This document shows, in pieces, positions 52,817-61,499 of a stretch of DNA of 64,000 nt. The stretch covers positions 248,001 through 312,000 of the forward strand of contig OX638353.1 in NCBI GenBank assembly GCA_951813255.1, in the 5' to 3' direction. The translations under genes and the position numbers were made by a program. Positions within the stretch are counted from its first letter, which is position 1. Each line of letters begins with the position of its first letter. This DNA is from an uncultured Dehalococcoidia bacterium. GTDB lineage: Bacteria; Chloroflexota; Dehalococcoidia; Lucifugimonadales; JAAXIE01. Under the pieces are notes generated by a model. The model saw only the letters and a list, made by a program, of their open reading frames with translations. It did no database searches and was not told the DNA's origin.

Positions 52817-54510
52817 TAGACGCGCTCCTGTAATGGCTCTTCGATGAGCTCGTTCACGCTTTCGCCCGCGGGAATCATTGGGTAGACGTTCTCTTCGGGG
52901 TTCACTATGAAGTCGATCAACGCTGGCCCGGGGTGACTCATTGCTTGTTCGATGGCCGAGCGAACCTGAGCTTTGTCAGTCACTCGTATGCCAGGGATTG
53001 CGAAGGCATTAGCCAGCTTGACGAAGTCTGGGTTGGCGGTATAGGCGGTGGCCGTATATATCTTGTCGTAGAAGAAGTCCTGCCACTGCTTTACCATACC
53101 CAAGAAGTTGTTGTTGATGATCGCGAACTTCACCGGGATGTTGTTCTCGGCTGCTGTGGCCAACTCGCACATGGTCATCTGAAAGCCGCCGTCTCCTGCG
53201 ATAGACCAGACGGGCATGTCAGGCCGCCCGACCTTGGCGCCAATTGCGGCTGGGACCTCGAAGCCCATCGCTCCGAGCCCGCCGGAAGTGACCAGGGTGT
53301 TGGCCTCCTCAAAGGAGCAGTGCTGGGCGGCCCACATCTGGTGCTGACCCACACCGGTGACGATGATGGCTTTATGTCCCATCTGCTCCGACAGTTCGCG
53401 CAGGACGTACTGAGGCAGCAACTGATCACTCTCGCGTATCTTCAGCGAGGGGTGCTGGGTGCGGAGTTCTTCAATGCGCCGCAGCCATTCGGTGCGGGTC
53501 TGAGGCTTGACCTGGGGAAGCAGGGCCTCCAGCACGTTTTTGATATCCCCTACGATGGGTACCGTGGGGCGGATGTTCTTACCTACTTCGGATGGGTCTA
53601 TGTCCACATGAATGATTTCCTTGGCATTGGGCGCGAAGGAACTCAACCTTCCCGTGACCCGGTCGTCGAAACGCATACCAAGAGAGATGAGCAGGTCGGC
53701 TTCGTCGATGGCCAAGCTGGCCGAGGCCAGCCCGTGCATCCCTGGCATGCCGGCGTTCAGGACGTGCCGTGTGGGGAAGGAACTGATGCCCAGCAGCGTA
53801 GTGATTACGGGAATCTGAGCTTTCTCTGCCAGCTCCCGCAACTCGTCATAGGCCCGGGAGATAATCACGCCGTGGCCCGCTAGAATCAGAGGCCTTTCGG
53901 CTTGGGCGATGAGCTGTGCTGCCTTCCGCACTTGAGAGGGATGGCCCTGCAGCGAGGGGCTGTAACCGGGAAGGTCCACGCTCTCAGGGTACTCGAACTC
54001 AGCGGTCTCAAACTGGAGAACATCCTTGGGGATGTCCACGAGCACCGGTCCGGGCCTGCCAGTGTTGGCTATGTAGAAGGCTTCTTTGATGGTTGGTGCG
54101 ATTTCCTCGGCGCTCATCACTAGGTAGTTGTGCTTGGTAACTGGCAGTGTGACTCCGGTGACGTCCGTCTCCTGGAAGGCATCGCGACCGATGGCGGCGC
54201 GCCCTACCTGGCCTGTGATGGCCACCATTGGGACCGAGTCCATCTGGGCGCAAGCAATGCCCGTCACCAGGTTGGTGGCGCCAGGGCCGGAAGTGGCCAT
54301 GCACACACCGACTTTGCCAGTGGCGCGTGCATAGCCATCGGCGGCCATGGATGCGCCCTGCTCGTGCCGTACCAGGATGTGGCGTAACTGGGGATAGCGG
54401 TGCATCACCCCGTACAGGGGAAGAATCGCGCCGCCGGGAAGGCCGAACACAACGTCCACGCCCTCCTTGAGCAAGCTCTCACAAACGATTTCCGAACCGG
54501 TGAGCTTCAT
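52816..54510 (-). CDS. ilvB: Acetolactate synthase large (catalytic) subunit
   Basis: IlvB is the ThDP- and FAD-dependent enzyme that makes acetolactate. The 564-residue protein begins LTGSEIVCESLLKEGVDVVFGLPGGAILPLYGVM, with the catalytic Glu in RHEQGASMAADGYARATGKVGV. The ThDP motif is SIAGDGGFQMTMCELATAAENNIPVKFAIINNN. The ATG at 54510 follows AAGGAG with normal spacing; an in-phase extension to 54573 lies within the leader. It is the first gene of the operon, about 70 bases after the T-box terminator. Confidence 0.96.
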   Translation of the reverse strand: MKLTGSEIVCESLLKEGVDVVFGLPGGAILPLYGVMHRYPQLRHILVRHEQGASMAADGYARATGKVGVCMATSGPGATNLVTGIACAQMDSVPMVAITGQVGRAAIGRDAFQETDVTGVTLPVTKHNYLVMSAEEIAPTIKEAFYIANTGRPGPVLVDIPKDVLQFETAEFEYPESVDLPGYSPSLQGHPSQVRKAAQLIAQAERPLILAGHGVIISRAYDELRELAEKAQIPVITTLLGISSFPTRHVLNAGMPGMHGLASASLAIDEADLLISLGMRFDDRVTGRLSSFAPNAKEIIHVDIDPSEVGKNIRPTVPIVGDIKNVLEALLPQVKPQTRTEWLRRIEELRTQHPSLKIRESDQLLPQYVLRELSEQMGHKAIIVTGVGQHQMWAAQHCSFEEANTLVTSGGLGAMGFEVPAAIGAKVGRPDMPVWSIAGDGGFQMTMCELATAAENNIPVKFAIINNNFLGMVKQWQDFFYDKIYTATAYTANPDFVKLANAFAIPGIRVTDKAQVRSAIEQAMSHPGPALIDFIVNPEENVYPMIPAGESVNELIEEPLQERV

Positions 54511-54580
54511 GGGTCTCCTTCTACAATCTCTCCTAGACCCCAAGGCCGTGAGTCCACGGGCATTGGGGTCCAATTCTCAC

Positions 54581-54610
54581 AAAAAAAAGCCCGCCCCTGA
54601 AGGGACGGGC
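54581..54610 (-). terminator. Intrinsic terminator of the T-box leader
   Basis: A GC-rich stem followed by TTTTTTTT on the minus strand. It is the only classical intrinsic terminator seen in the window and is the regulated element of the T-box. Confidence 0.9.
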
Positions 54611-54838
54611 ATGTCGGCCGCGCGGTACCACCCTTCTTTTCTTCTCTTCGCAAGGTTAGTAGAAGAGAAGAACAGCTTCACGACTGTTAACGGTGTCGGC
54701 CGCCACACCCTACTCCGTTCGGGCGGGTCGCTCCCGGGCGAGTTCGACGCTTCACTGCCACCGGCTTCCCACCAACCGCCGGCTCTCTGATGCAGGGTTC
54801 GCTTACTACTCCCGTTCTCAGCGTCATATGGGTAATTA
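54581..54838 (-). promoter_or_regulatory. T-box riboswitch leader of the ilvBNC-leuA operon (probable leucine specifier)
   Basis: The minus-strand leader carries the T-box sequence AAGGGTGGTACCGCG (54621-54635), which binds the tRNA acceptor end and forms the antiterminator. It is followed by a GC-rich terminator hairpin (GCCCGTCCC / GGGGCGGGC) and eight T residues (54581-54610). Stem I elements are visible upstream: AGTAGTAAGCGA near the base, the AG-bulge/apical segment AGAGAGCCGGCGGTTGGTG, and GAACTCG in the expected specifier loop. The CUC at 54740-54742 suggests uncharged tRNA-Leu as the signal. This fits control of branched-chain synthesis by leucine starvation. Confidence 0.9.
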
Positions 54839-54845
54839 GGGCTAA

Positions 54846-54875
54846 ACTCTATCAGTATCTTGAGGCGGGTGTCAA
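54846..54875 (-). promoter_or_regulatory. Promoter of the ilv-leu operon
   Basis: A perfect TTGACA (54870-54875) and TAGAGT (54846-54851) with an 18-base spacer lie directly upstream of the T-box stem I; transcription would start near 54838. Confidence 0.7.
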
Positions 54876-55070
54876 CAAGCGGACGCCGGACGCGAATACG
54901 GGAGTTTGGGCGTTTCCTGCATGCTTCCCACTAGATGGTCTGGAGGTCCCCCTAAGTCCTGCCGAGGGTCCGCGGTCGATCTAGCTACATTGTATAATGG
55001 GGACTGTGTAATTTCCCTTCCTGGCCCACCCCTCTTACTGAACTCACCTTAAAGCGCGTGAAGGTGGCAT

Positions 55071-56060
55071 ATGACGCAGATTAGAAGAATCTATGCAGGT
55101 ATGCACGATGGCGTTTGCGCCCTTACCAGCACTGACAGCGGTGATACTTGGCGACAAGGGCCAATCACTCGCCTGCCGCACGCGGCCTCACGGCTGGCGG
55201 TGAGCGCAGGAGACCCCCGCTGCGCTTATTTGGCAGCCTACGAGTCCGGGGTGTACCGCACCGATGACGGGGGTGAGACTTGGCAGAGGCTGGAGTCCTT
55301 CCCTTGCGACTACGCCCACAGCGTGGTGGTATTCCCCGACAATCGTGACAGGATTCTTGTGGGCGGGGAGCCAGCCGCCATATATCGCTCCGATGACGGT
55401 GGGGTGACGTGGCGTGAAAACGACGCCTTCGAACAGGTGTCGGAGTCTGAGAATTGGTTCTTCCACTCAAAGACCCGCGACTCCCATGTGCGTGACCTGC
55501 AACTCGCACCCCACGATTCTAACTTGATATACGCTGGAATCGAGGTAGGCGGCATCGTCCGTTCCAAGGACGGGGGGACGACTTGGCAACAGCTCCATGG
55601 CATGGACGATGACATCCATTCCATTTGCTTCAGCCCACATAACGCGGGTACCGTCTACACGGGCACGGCGCGCGGGCCCTTCCGCAGCGACGATGGCGGT
55701 GATAGCTGGCATCCGGTACTGAATGCCTTGGAGCGACGCTACACTGTGCCCGTTACGCCTGCGCCCGATGACGACAAACATGTACTTCTAGCTGTGGCCA
55801 ACAACTCTGGGCGCAAGGGCGCGGAAGCCTATGTCTCGGACAACGGTGGTGAGCGGTGGTCCCGTCTCTGGGACTTGGGAGCCGATGACGACATGGTCGT
55901 GGCCTATGCGTGGGATCCGGCGGATACGCGGCGAGTTTACGCCGGGACCGATTCCGGCAAGCTGTATGGCAGCGTTGACCGGGGCCGGTCATGGCAGCGA
56001 TTGAACGTCGAGTTGTCGAGCTTGGCGGTGGGTGCCTTGGTCTTGAGCGTCGGACCCTGA
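55071..56060 (+). CDS. Asp-box (BNR) beta-propeller protein
   Basis: The 329-residue protein is built of seven Asp-box repeats of the form S-x-D-x-G-x-T-W: TSTDSGDTW, RTDDGGETW, RSDDGGVTW, RSKDGGTTW, RSDDGGDSW, VSDNGGERW and GSVDRGRSW. That fits a complete seven-bladed propeller like those of sialidases, Ycf48-like assembly factors and VPS10-type domains. No signal peptide or catalytic sialidase Arg triad is evident, so it is probably a cytosolic binding or assembly protein. The ribosome site is GAAGGTGG. A TATAAT element lies at 54993-54998. larC follows 35 bases later. Confidence 0.82.
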   Translation: MTQIRRIYAGMHDGVCALTSTDSGDTWRQGPITRLPHAASRLAVSAGDPRCAYLAAYESGVYRTDDGGETWQRLESFPCDYAHSVVVFPDNRDRILVGGEPAAIYRSDDGGVTWRENDAFEQVSESENWFFHSKTRDSHVRDLQLAPHDSNLIYAGIEVGGIVRSKDGGTTWQQLHGMDDDIHSICFSPHNAGTVYTGTARGPFRSDDGGDSWHPVLNALERRYTVPVTPAPDDDKHVLLAVANNSGRKGAEAYVSDNGGERWSRLWDLGADDDMVVAYAWDPADTRRVYAGTDSGKLYGSVDRGRSWQRLNVELSSLAVGALVLSVGP

Positions 56061-56095
56061 TGCTGGGGCAGTCGTCGGTTAGGCGAAGCTAAGCC

Positions 56096-57280
56096 ATGAA
56101 GATCGCGCATTTCCAGTCCATTGGTGGGGCCAGTGGCGACATGCTTCTCGGGGCGTTGCTCGATGCCGGTCTTCCCTTGGAGCAACTGCAGCGATCTCTG
56201 AAGCCCCTGTCTCTCCCCGAATACTCCCTCTCAGTGCAACAGGTGCAGCGGGGACACCTCACCGCAACGTTCCTCGACGTGCGTATCCCCGGCGAGCGCC
56301 TCGGCCTCTCCCCGCAAGAACTGTTGGGCTGCGTGACAGCCAGCATTCTGCCTGACCGCGTCAAGGAGCGTAGCCTGTCGGTCTTGAACGCCCTGTTCGA
56401 AGCGGAGCGTCGCGTACACCGCACTGTGGATCGGAGTGAGGTACACCTGCACGAGTTGGGCAGCGTAGACACGCTGATAGATGTGGTTGGCACAGTGGCA
56501 GGTTTGGAGCATCTGGGGGTGCAAAAAGTGTTGTCATCACCCATTGTGGTGGGCCATCGCCAACCGGACCGCCCACGCAAATATCCGGTGCCGGCGCCCG
56601 CCACCCTGGAACTGGCTGCCATGGCCAACGCGCCCGTTGAAATTCGTGAGAGCGTTTCCCACGAGATGACTACCCCAACCGGCGCGGCTCTCCTGACTGT
56701 TCTGGCCGAATTCCAAGCACCATCCCAGATTACCCTGCAAAGCATTGGCTACGGCGCGGGTCGCGCCGACCTGCCAGGCCTGCCGAATGTGACCTCAGTC
56801 TGGCTAGGCCAGGGAGAGGAGGCCGAGGGTGAATCGGTGGTATTGCTGGAGACCAACATCGATGATGCCCAAGGCATCGTCATGGGCTACGCGCAAGAGC
56901 GCTTGTTTGCCCTCGGTGCACTGGATGTTTGGATAACACCCATCCAGATGAAGAAGAACCGTCCTGGAGTAGTGTTGTCTGTGCTGGTGCCCACTTCGCT
57001 GCAAGATGAGGCAGTGGAGACAGTCTTGCGGGAGACGCCCACCTTGGGGGTGAGGGTTCGGCCAGTACAGAGGCAGATCGCATCCCGCGAGACCGTCCCA
57101 TTCCACTCGCAGTATGGGGTGGTGGCGGTCAAGGTAAAATACCTGAACGAGCGCCCAGTTTCTGTGGCGCCTGAGTATGAGGACTGCCGGAAGCTGGCAC
57201 TGGAGCTGGGTGTTCCGCTGCAAGACCTATACCAGCAGGTACTGGCTGAGGCCCGCTCGCAACTGGTCGAAGGACACTAG
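56096..57280 (+). CDS. larC: Nickel-pincer cofactor biosynthesis protein LarC
   Basis: LarC inserts nickel into pyridinium-3,5-bisthiocarboxylic acid mononucleotide to form the NPN cofactor of lactate racemase and its relatives. The 394-residue protein begins MKIAHFQSIGGASGDMLLGALLDAG, the family signature. HRTVDRSEVHLHELGSVDTLIDVVGTVAGL and TPTGAALLTVLAEF follow, and the C-terminal half has VVLLETNIDDAQGIVMGYAQERLFALGALDVWITPIQMKKNRPGVVLSVL. A LarA homologue lies about 4.2 kb away (61500-63113); LarB and LarE are not in the window. Confidence 0.93.
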   Translation: MKIAHFQSIGGASGDMLLGALLDAGLPLEQLQRSLKPLSLPEYSLSVQQVQRGHLTATFLDVRIPGERLGLSPQELLGCVTASILPDRVKERSLSVLNALFEAERRVHRTVDRSEVHLHELGSVDTLIDVVGTVAGLEHLGVQKVLSSPIVVGHRQPDRPRKYPVPAPATLELAAMANAPVEIRESVSHEMTTPTGAALLTVLAEFQAPSQITLQSIGYGAGRADLPGLPNVTSVWLGQGEEAEGESVVLLETNIDDAQGIVMGYAQERLFALGALDVWITPIQMKKNRPGVVLSVLVPTSLQDEAVETVLRETPTLGVRVRPVQRQIASRETVPFHSQYGVVAVKVKYLNERPVSVAPEYEDCRKLALELGVPLQDLYQQVLAEARSQLVEGH

Positions 57281-57294
57281 ATCAGAGGAGCGGT

Positions 57295-57984
57295 TCAGTG
57301 AGCCCTGGGATCTCCATCTCTTCCACCCCGCCAGTCCACGACCGTCCAGTCTTGGGATTCAGCTAGGCCACGCAAAGCCCGGTCGGGATTGACTGCCACT
57401 GGGTGTCCGACACTCTGAAGGAATTCCCGGTCCGAGTAGCTGTCGCCATAGGCGTAGGACTGGGACAGGTCAATGTTTGCCTCTGCTGCCAGCCGTCGCA
57501 CAGCCTCGGCCTTCGCTTGTCCCACAATCGACCCGGCCGTGAGGCGGCCGGTAAATCGCCCTGCGTCGTGCTCCAAATGGGCGCATATCACCCGGTTTGG
57601 GGAAACCAACTGGACTAGCGGTATGAGGGACTGCTCCACACCTCCGGAGGCGAGCACGATCTGGTCACCCTGACGGCGGTGCTGGTCTATACAGAGCAAG
57701 GCTTCTGGGAGCAGGTGTCTCCTCCAATAAGCATCGCCCCCATCCTGAATCCAGCGCTCGAACTGCCATGTAGCAACCCCGCGGTAGTTGCCAAAGAATC
57801 GGCTACTAAACAGTGGACGACTGATACGATCAAGCAACATGTAGTAGGGGATTCTGGGCAAGAACAGGAGAGTCCAGACCACCGCTGAGACCCGGCTCCT
57901 GTGCTGCAGTTGCATGTGCGCGTAGCAACTGACCACATTGGAAGACGCTAACGTCCCGTCGACGTCGAAGAACGCCGCCCGCAT
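57295..57984 (-). CDS. HAD-IB family phosphatase (SerB-like)
   Basis: The 229-residue protein has the HAD motif I MRAAFFDVDGTLASSN, motif II in QIVLASGGVEQ, and motif IV in YAYGDSYSDREFLQSVG. The region 35-65 is hydrophobic (VVWTLLFLPRIPYYMLL), suggesting membrane association. This HAD-IB group is often found next to or fused with PlsC acyltransferases (for example in mycobacteria), which matches the neighbouring gene 11 bases away. Likely substrates are phospholipid or lysophosphatidate phosphates rather than phosphoserine. Confidence 0.87.
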   Translation of the reverse strand: MRAAFFDVDGTLASSNVVSCYAHMQLQHRSRVSAVVWTLLFLPRIPYYMLLDRISRPLFSSRFFGNYRGVATWQFERWIQDGGDAYWRRHLLPEALLCIDQHRRQGDQIVLASGGVEQSLIPLVQLVSPNRVICAHLEHDAGRFTGRLTAGSIVGQAKAEAVRRLAAEANIDLSQSYAYGDSYSDREFLQSVGHPVAVNPDRALRGLAESQDWTVVDWRGGRDGDPRAH

Positions 57985-57995
57985 CTCGGCGGGAC

Positions 57996-60482
57996 CTAGC
58001 GTAACGCTTGTACGGCCTTCTCTATCTCCTCGGTGAACCGGCGCGCCAACTCGCTGGCGCTTTCTCCGTTGGCCGAGCGCAGGAAGGGTTCGGAGTAGAG
58101 TGGTGGGCCGAACTGCACATGAATTGGGTGCGGCTTAGGAAATGTGTGTCCTTTGGGCAGGGTCTCGAAGCTACCGGAAATGTAGGCGGGCACCACTGGC
58201 ACGCCGGACTCCAGCGCCAGCAGTCCCACACCCGGCTTCAGCTTGCGCATGGAACCATCGGGGCTCCGTCCGCCCTCGGGGAAGTAGAGCAGTGAGTGGT
58301 CGCGGGATAGCAGGCCCAACGCTAGACTAAGGCTCTCAGGCGTGAGGCTATGCCGGTCAAATGGCGCTGCGTCAACAAAATTACGGACTATCCAGCCGGA
58401 GACGCGGTTGCGGAAGAAGTAGTCCTTGGCCGCCATGGGATGGAACTTGCCCCTACGGTAGAGCAGGGTCATCAGAACCCCCGTGTCGAAGTGACTACAG
58501 TGGTTGGAAGCGAGGATGTAGGGCCTCGAGACGGGTATGTTCTGCATGCCCGCGGAACTGAGCCTGTTGAATATGCGGAGGAACCGCTCCATCCACCACC
58601 GGAATATCCTTCTGCCCAACATCCACCGCCCGCTGTCCCGGATCCAACGGTCCAGATCCGCATCGGATGGAAGAGGGATGTGACGCACCCATTGTGTGGG
58701 GGTCTCTGAATGGGGGGCGGTATCAGAGTCCCCTTTCTGCTCCTTGTGGTCAACGACAGTACCATGTCCGTTGGAGGCCACGGCGGAGGGTTTGGGGGGA
58801 CGAAGTCCCAAGACAAAACGCTTTACGCCGGGTATGTGGATGTCCTGGATGTACTCGCGCCAGTCTATGCAGGCAACATCGAAGTTGAACTTGTGTTGTT
58901 CCTCTTCGGTGAGGCTCTCCCATACCTGCCTTGTGCGTTCGGTGCGGTAGAGGCACTTGGCCTCGGCGTAGGGGCCGTATATGCGCGCGTAGTAGGCCAG
59001 CCGATCGACGCCCAACCTCTTGGCGCGATACCAACTCCGAACGCGCCGTCCCTTGGGCAAGAAGTAGCTGGCCGCTGGCAGCCATGACATGAGAGTCAGT
59101 GGCAGGGAATAGCGGAAGCGCAAGCGTCGCAGGAAGTCCTTGGTGGTAGGGAAAGTGAGTTCGGGGTACTTGATGCCTTCGGGCCCGGCGCCTTCCTTTG
59201 AATATACTTCCCGCACCAAATTGCAGAAGCGCCTGACCTGCAGCGGGTTCTCCGACCCGCTGGCGATGTGATGTATCTCCAGACCGCCACGTTGGGCCGT
59301 GCCTGCAATGGTTGCCACCAAAGCGTTCACCACCATGTCCACAGGCACCACGTCGATTACGCCCTCGGCCTGTCCGGGAAAGTCCGGCACCAGGTTGCGG
59401 CCGTAGGCCACGATGAGGGGGTCGATCATCCTCATGCCGTCGAGCCAGCCTGGTTCGGGGCTCTCGTAGGCGCTCTCTACCACCGAGGGTCGCATGATGA
59501 GCGTGGGAACGTCGCCCCGGTGGGTCTGCACAAGCTTCTCGCCCAAGGTCTTGGTGAGTGTGTAGGTGTCGTTGAACCCGCGGTAACGGGCCCAGCGCAT
59601 CCCCTCGCTCACCAAGCGGTGCTCCACCCAGTCTGGCTGAGGTCGGGAGCTCTCGCTGCTGTGGCCATTCTCGGAGGCTGGCTTGCGGTGGGTAAAGCGG
59701 ATGCAGGCCTTCACGGCGAACCCCAAGCGGTGCAACAGGCTGGTGTCCTGCTTCCTCACTTGGAGTATGCGCTTCTGGATGGCCTCCACTTCGGCGTCAA
59801 TGTCGGAGGGTAGACGGGCTGCTCCCTTTGCCTTCAGGTCAAGAAGGGAGGGGTCGACGGGCTCCTCAGGAACCAACCCATCTCGGGTGGCATTGACATA
59901 GCAGGTGGAGACATGGGCTACAGGCGCCCCATTGGTCCCCTTGGCAAAGTCCAGAACGCGCATCGGGCCCAGAGTGTTAAGGCTCAAAGCAGCATCCAGT
60001 GGTGCGTCGAAGGAAACCAGGGCAGCGGTATTGATGACTAGGTCGACCTCAGCCTGTAACCGAGCGTAGGTCTCATCGTCCAACCCCAAGTGGGGTTGCC
60101 CTAGATCGCCCGAGACGGGCTCCACCTTGCTTTCGACAAGCTGGGCGAAAGCTTCCGTCCCGAGGTCGCGGCGCATGCGGTCAAAGGCGGTGGAAGCAAA
60201 AAGTTCTTGCCACATGCGGTCCTGGGCCGAGATGGTCCGCTCTCCGCGTTGACGGGGGCGTATGAGGACGTAGAGGCGATCGATACAGGATAGATCGTGC
60301 AGCAGCTTTTCTAGGAGGACTCTGCCCACCAGCCCGGTGCCGCCGATTACAAGCAGACGCTTGCCAGTGTAGTACTCTTCGATCCTTGGGGTCTCGCCTA
60401 GATTGGAGGCACGTTTGCCCAATGACACAGCGTCATCGGGGATCGGTGTTGCATGTGCCTCGTGGAGTTGAGTGTGGCGCAA
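57996..60482 (-). CDS. Fatty acyl-CoA reductase-like SDR fused to PlsC-type acyltransferase
   Basis: The 828-residue protein has two catalytic parts. Residues about 40-560 form an extended SDR of the male-sterility/acyl-CoA reductase group: LLVIGGTGLVGRVLLEKLLHDL (nucleotide binding) and the YTLTK (Y-x3-K) active site. Residues about 600-828 form a glycerolipid acyltransferase with LASNHCSHFDTGVLM (HX4D) and YFPEGGRSPDG (acceptor motif). It could make fatty aldehyde or alcohol and transfer an acyl chain, as in wax or ether-lipid type synthesis. The HAD phosphatase downstream and the lipid-kinase-like gene upstream support a lipid role. The exact products are unknown. Confidence 0.85.
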   Translation of the reverse strand: MRHTQLHEAHATPIPDDAVSLGKRASNLGETPRIEEYYTGKRLLVIGGTGLVGRVLLEKLLHDLSCIDRLYVLIRPRQRGERTISAQDRMWQELFASTAFDRMRRDLGTEAFAQLVESKVEPVSGDLGQPHLGLDDETYARLQAEVDLVINTAALVSFDAPLDAALSLNTLGPMRVLDFAKGTNGAPVAHVSTCYVNATRDGLVPEEPVDPSLLDLKAKGAARLPSDIDAEVEAIQKRILQVRKQDTSLLHRLGFAVKACIRFTHRKPASENGHSSESSRPQPDWVEHRLVSEGMRWARYRGFNDTYTLTKTLGEKLVQTHRGDVPTLIMRPSVVESAYESPEPGWLDGMRMIDPLIVAYGRNLVPDFPGQAEGVIDVVPVDMVVNALVATIAGTAQRGGLEIHHIASGSENPLQVRRFCNLVREVYSKEGAGPEGIKYPELTFPTTKDFLRRLRFRYSLPLTLMSWLPAASYFLPKGRRVRSWYRAKRLGVDRLAYYARIYGPYAEAKCLYRTERTRQVWESLTEEEQHKFNFDVACIDWREYIQDIHIPGVKRFVLGLRPPKPSAVASNGHGTVVDHKEQKGDSDTAPHSETPTQWVRHIPLPSDADLDRWIRDSGRWMLGRRIFRWWMERFLRIFNRLSSAGMQNIPVSRPYILASNHCSHFDTGVLMTLLYRRGKFHPMAAKDYFFRNRVSGWIVRNFVDAAPFDRHSLTPESLSLALGLLSRDHSLLYFPEGGRSPDGSMRKLKPGVGLLALESGVPVVPAYISGSFETLPKGHTFPKPHPIHVQFGPPLYSEPFLRSANGESASELARRFTEEIEKAVQALR

Positions 60483-60574
60483 GACGGCCAGCCTAACCAG
60501 TCCATATCATGGGGTTGGGCCAGAGTACCATGGCCGTCTTTCTAGGGTCAAGGGAAACGTTTGCGCCGCGGGGT

Positions 60575-61498
60575 CTACTGGGCCTGCGTATCCTCGACTT
60601 GCCGGGGGGTCAAGACGGAGAGGCAGTTCGGGATGACCTCAACCGTGGCCGGCAGTTGGGTGATTCGCTCGCCGTCGGCCCACAGCCACAGGGGCTGGGG
60701 TGAACTCATGTCAAGTTTACGGACAGAGTGAATGGTCACTGAGGGATGCTTCACGTGACCCCCGGAAAAAACCTTGGTGATCATCCGCACCACGTCCAGC
60801 CGGGGGGCCGACCTCACCAGACACAGGTCCAGCGCTCCATCCCGGGGCTCAGCCGGAGGAACGATCATCATGCCGCCACCATAGTAAGGCGTGTTTCCCG
60901 TTGCTGCGAGGAAGACCTCTCCAGTGTATTCGCCAAAGTCCCCCCTCAGACTGACGGTCACGTCGCGGTAGCTCACCAGCTTTACCAATACGGCATAGAC
61001 GTAGGCGAGATTGCCCTTGAAGAGTCTCGGAGGCTTACCCTCTCCCACATAGGCGGCCACTTCCGAATCGAAGCCCAGAGTCGCCACGGTGGAGAAGTAG
61101 CGGTTGCCTATGCGCCCGAGATCGATGGCGCGGGGAGCGCTGTTCAGGATGGTTTCAACGGCGGATCTCCCGTCGTTGCGGGGTATACCGAGGGCGATGG
61201 CTAGGTCGTTACAACGCCCGGCAGGCAACACGCCCAACGCCACTCCGGTCCGTGCATCCGAGGCAGACATGAGGCCGTTGATTACCTGGTGTATCGTGCC
61301 GTCGCCACCGCAGGCGACCACTCTGTCCACGCCAAGGCCCACTGCATCAAGCGCCAACTTCTCGGCGCTTGATGCGTCTTTCGTGTAGGAGAGGTCGACA
61401 CCATCGCCTCTATCTCTCAGGGCTCCGGCTAGGGTCGTGGCCCATTCGCTGGCGCGGCGACGCCCTGCCACTGGGTTGGCGATGATGTACCAGCGCAT
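60575..61498 (-). CDS. Diacylglycerol/lipid kinase family protein (YegS/DgkB-like)
   Basis: The 307-residue protein has the DAGK catalytic fold: RWYIIANPVAGRRRASEW, then VACGGDGTIHQVINGLM (the GGDGT nucleotide motif), LGVLPAGRCNDLAIALGIP and a C-terminal beta domain with ARDGALDLCLV-type sequence (EPRDGALDLCLV). It would phosphorylate diacylglycerol, a sphingoid base or an ether-lipid precursor. It is followed by the acyltransferase fusion on the same strand and abuts the LarA homologue upstream. Confidence 0.9.
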   Translation of the reverse strand: MRWYIIANPVAGRRRASEWATTLAGALRDRGDGVDLSYTKDASSAEKLALDAVGLGVDRVVACGGDGTIHQVINGLMSASDARTGVALGVLPAGRCNDLAIALGIPRNDGRSAVETILNSAPRAIDLGRIGNRYFSTVATLGFDSEVAAYVGEGKPPRLFKGNLAYVYAVLVKLVSYRDVTVSLRGDFGEYTGEVFLAATGNTPYYGGGMMIVPPAEPRDGALDLCLVRSAPRLDVVRMITKVFSGGHVKHPSVTIHSVRKLDMSSPQPLWLWADGERITQLPATVEVIPNCLSVLTPRQVEDTQAQ

Positions 61499-61499
61499 G

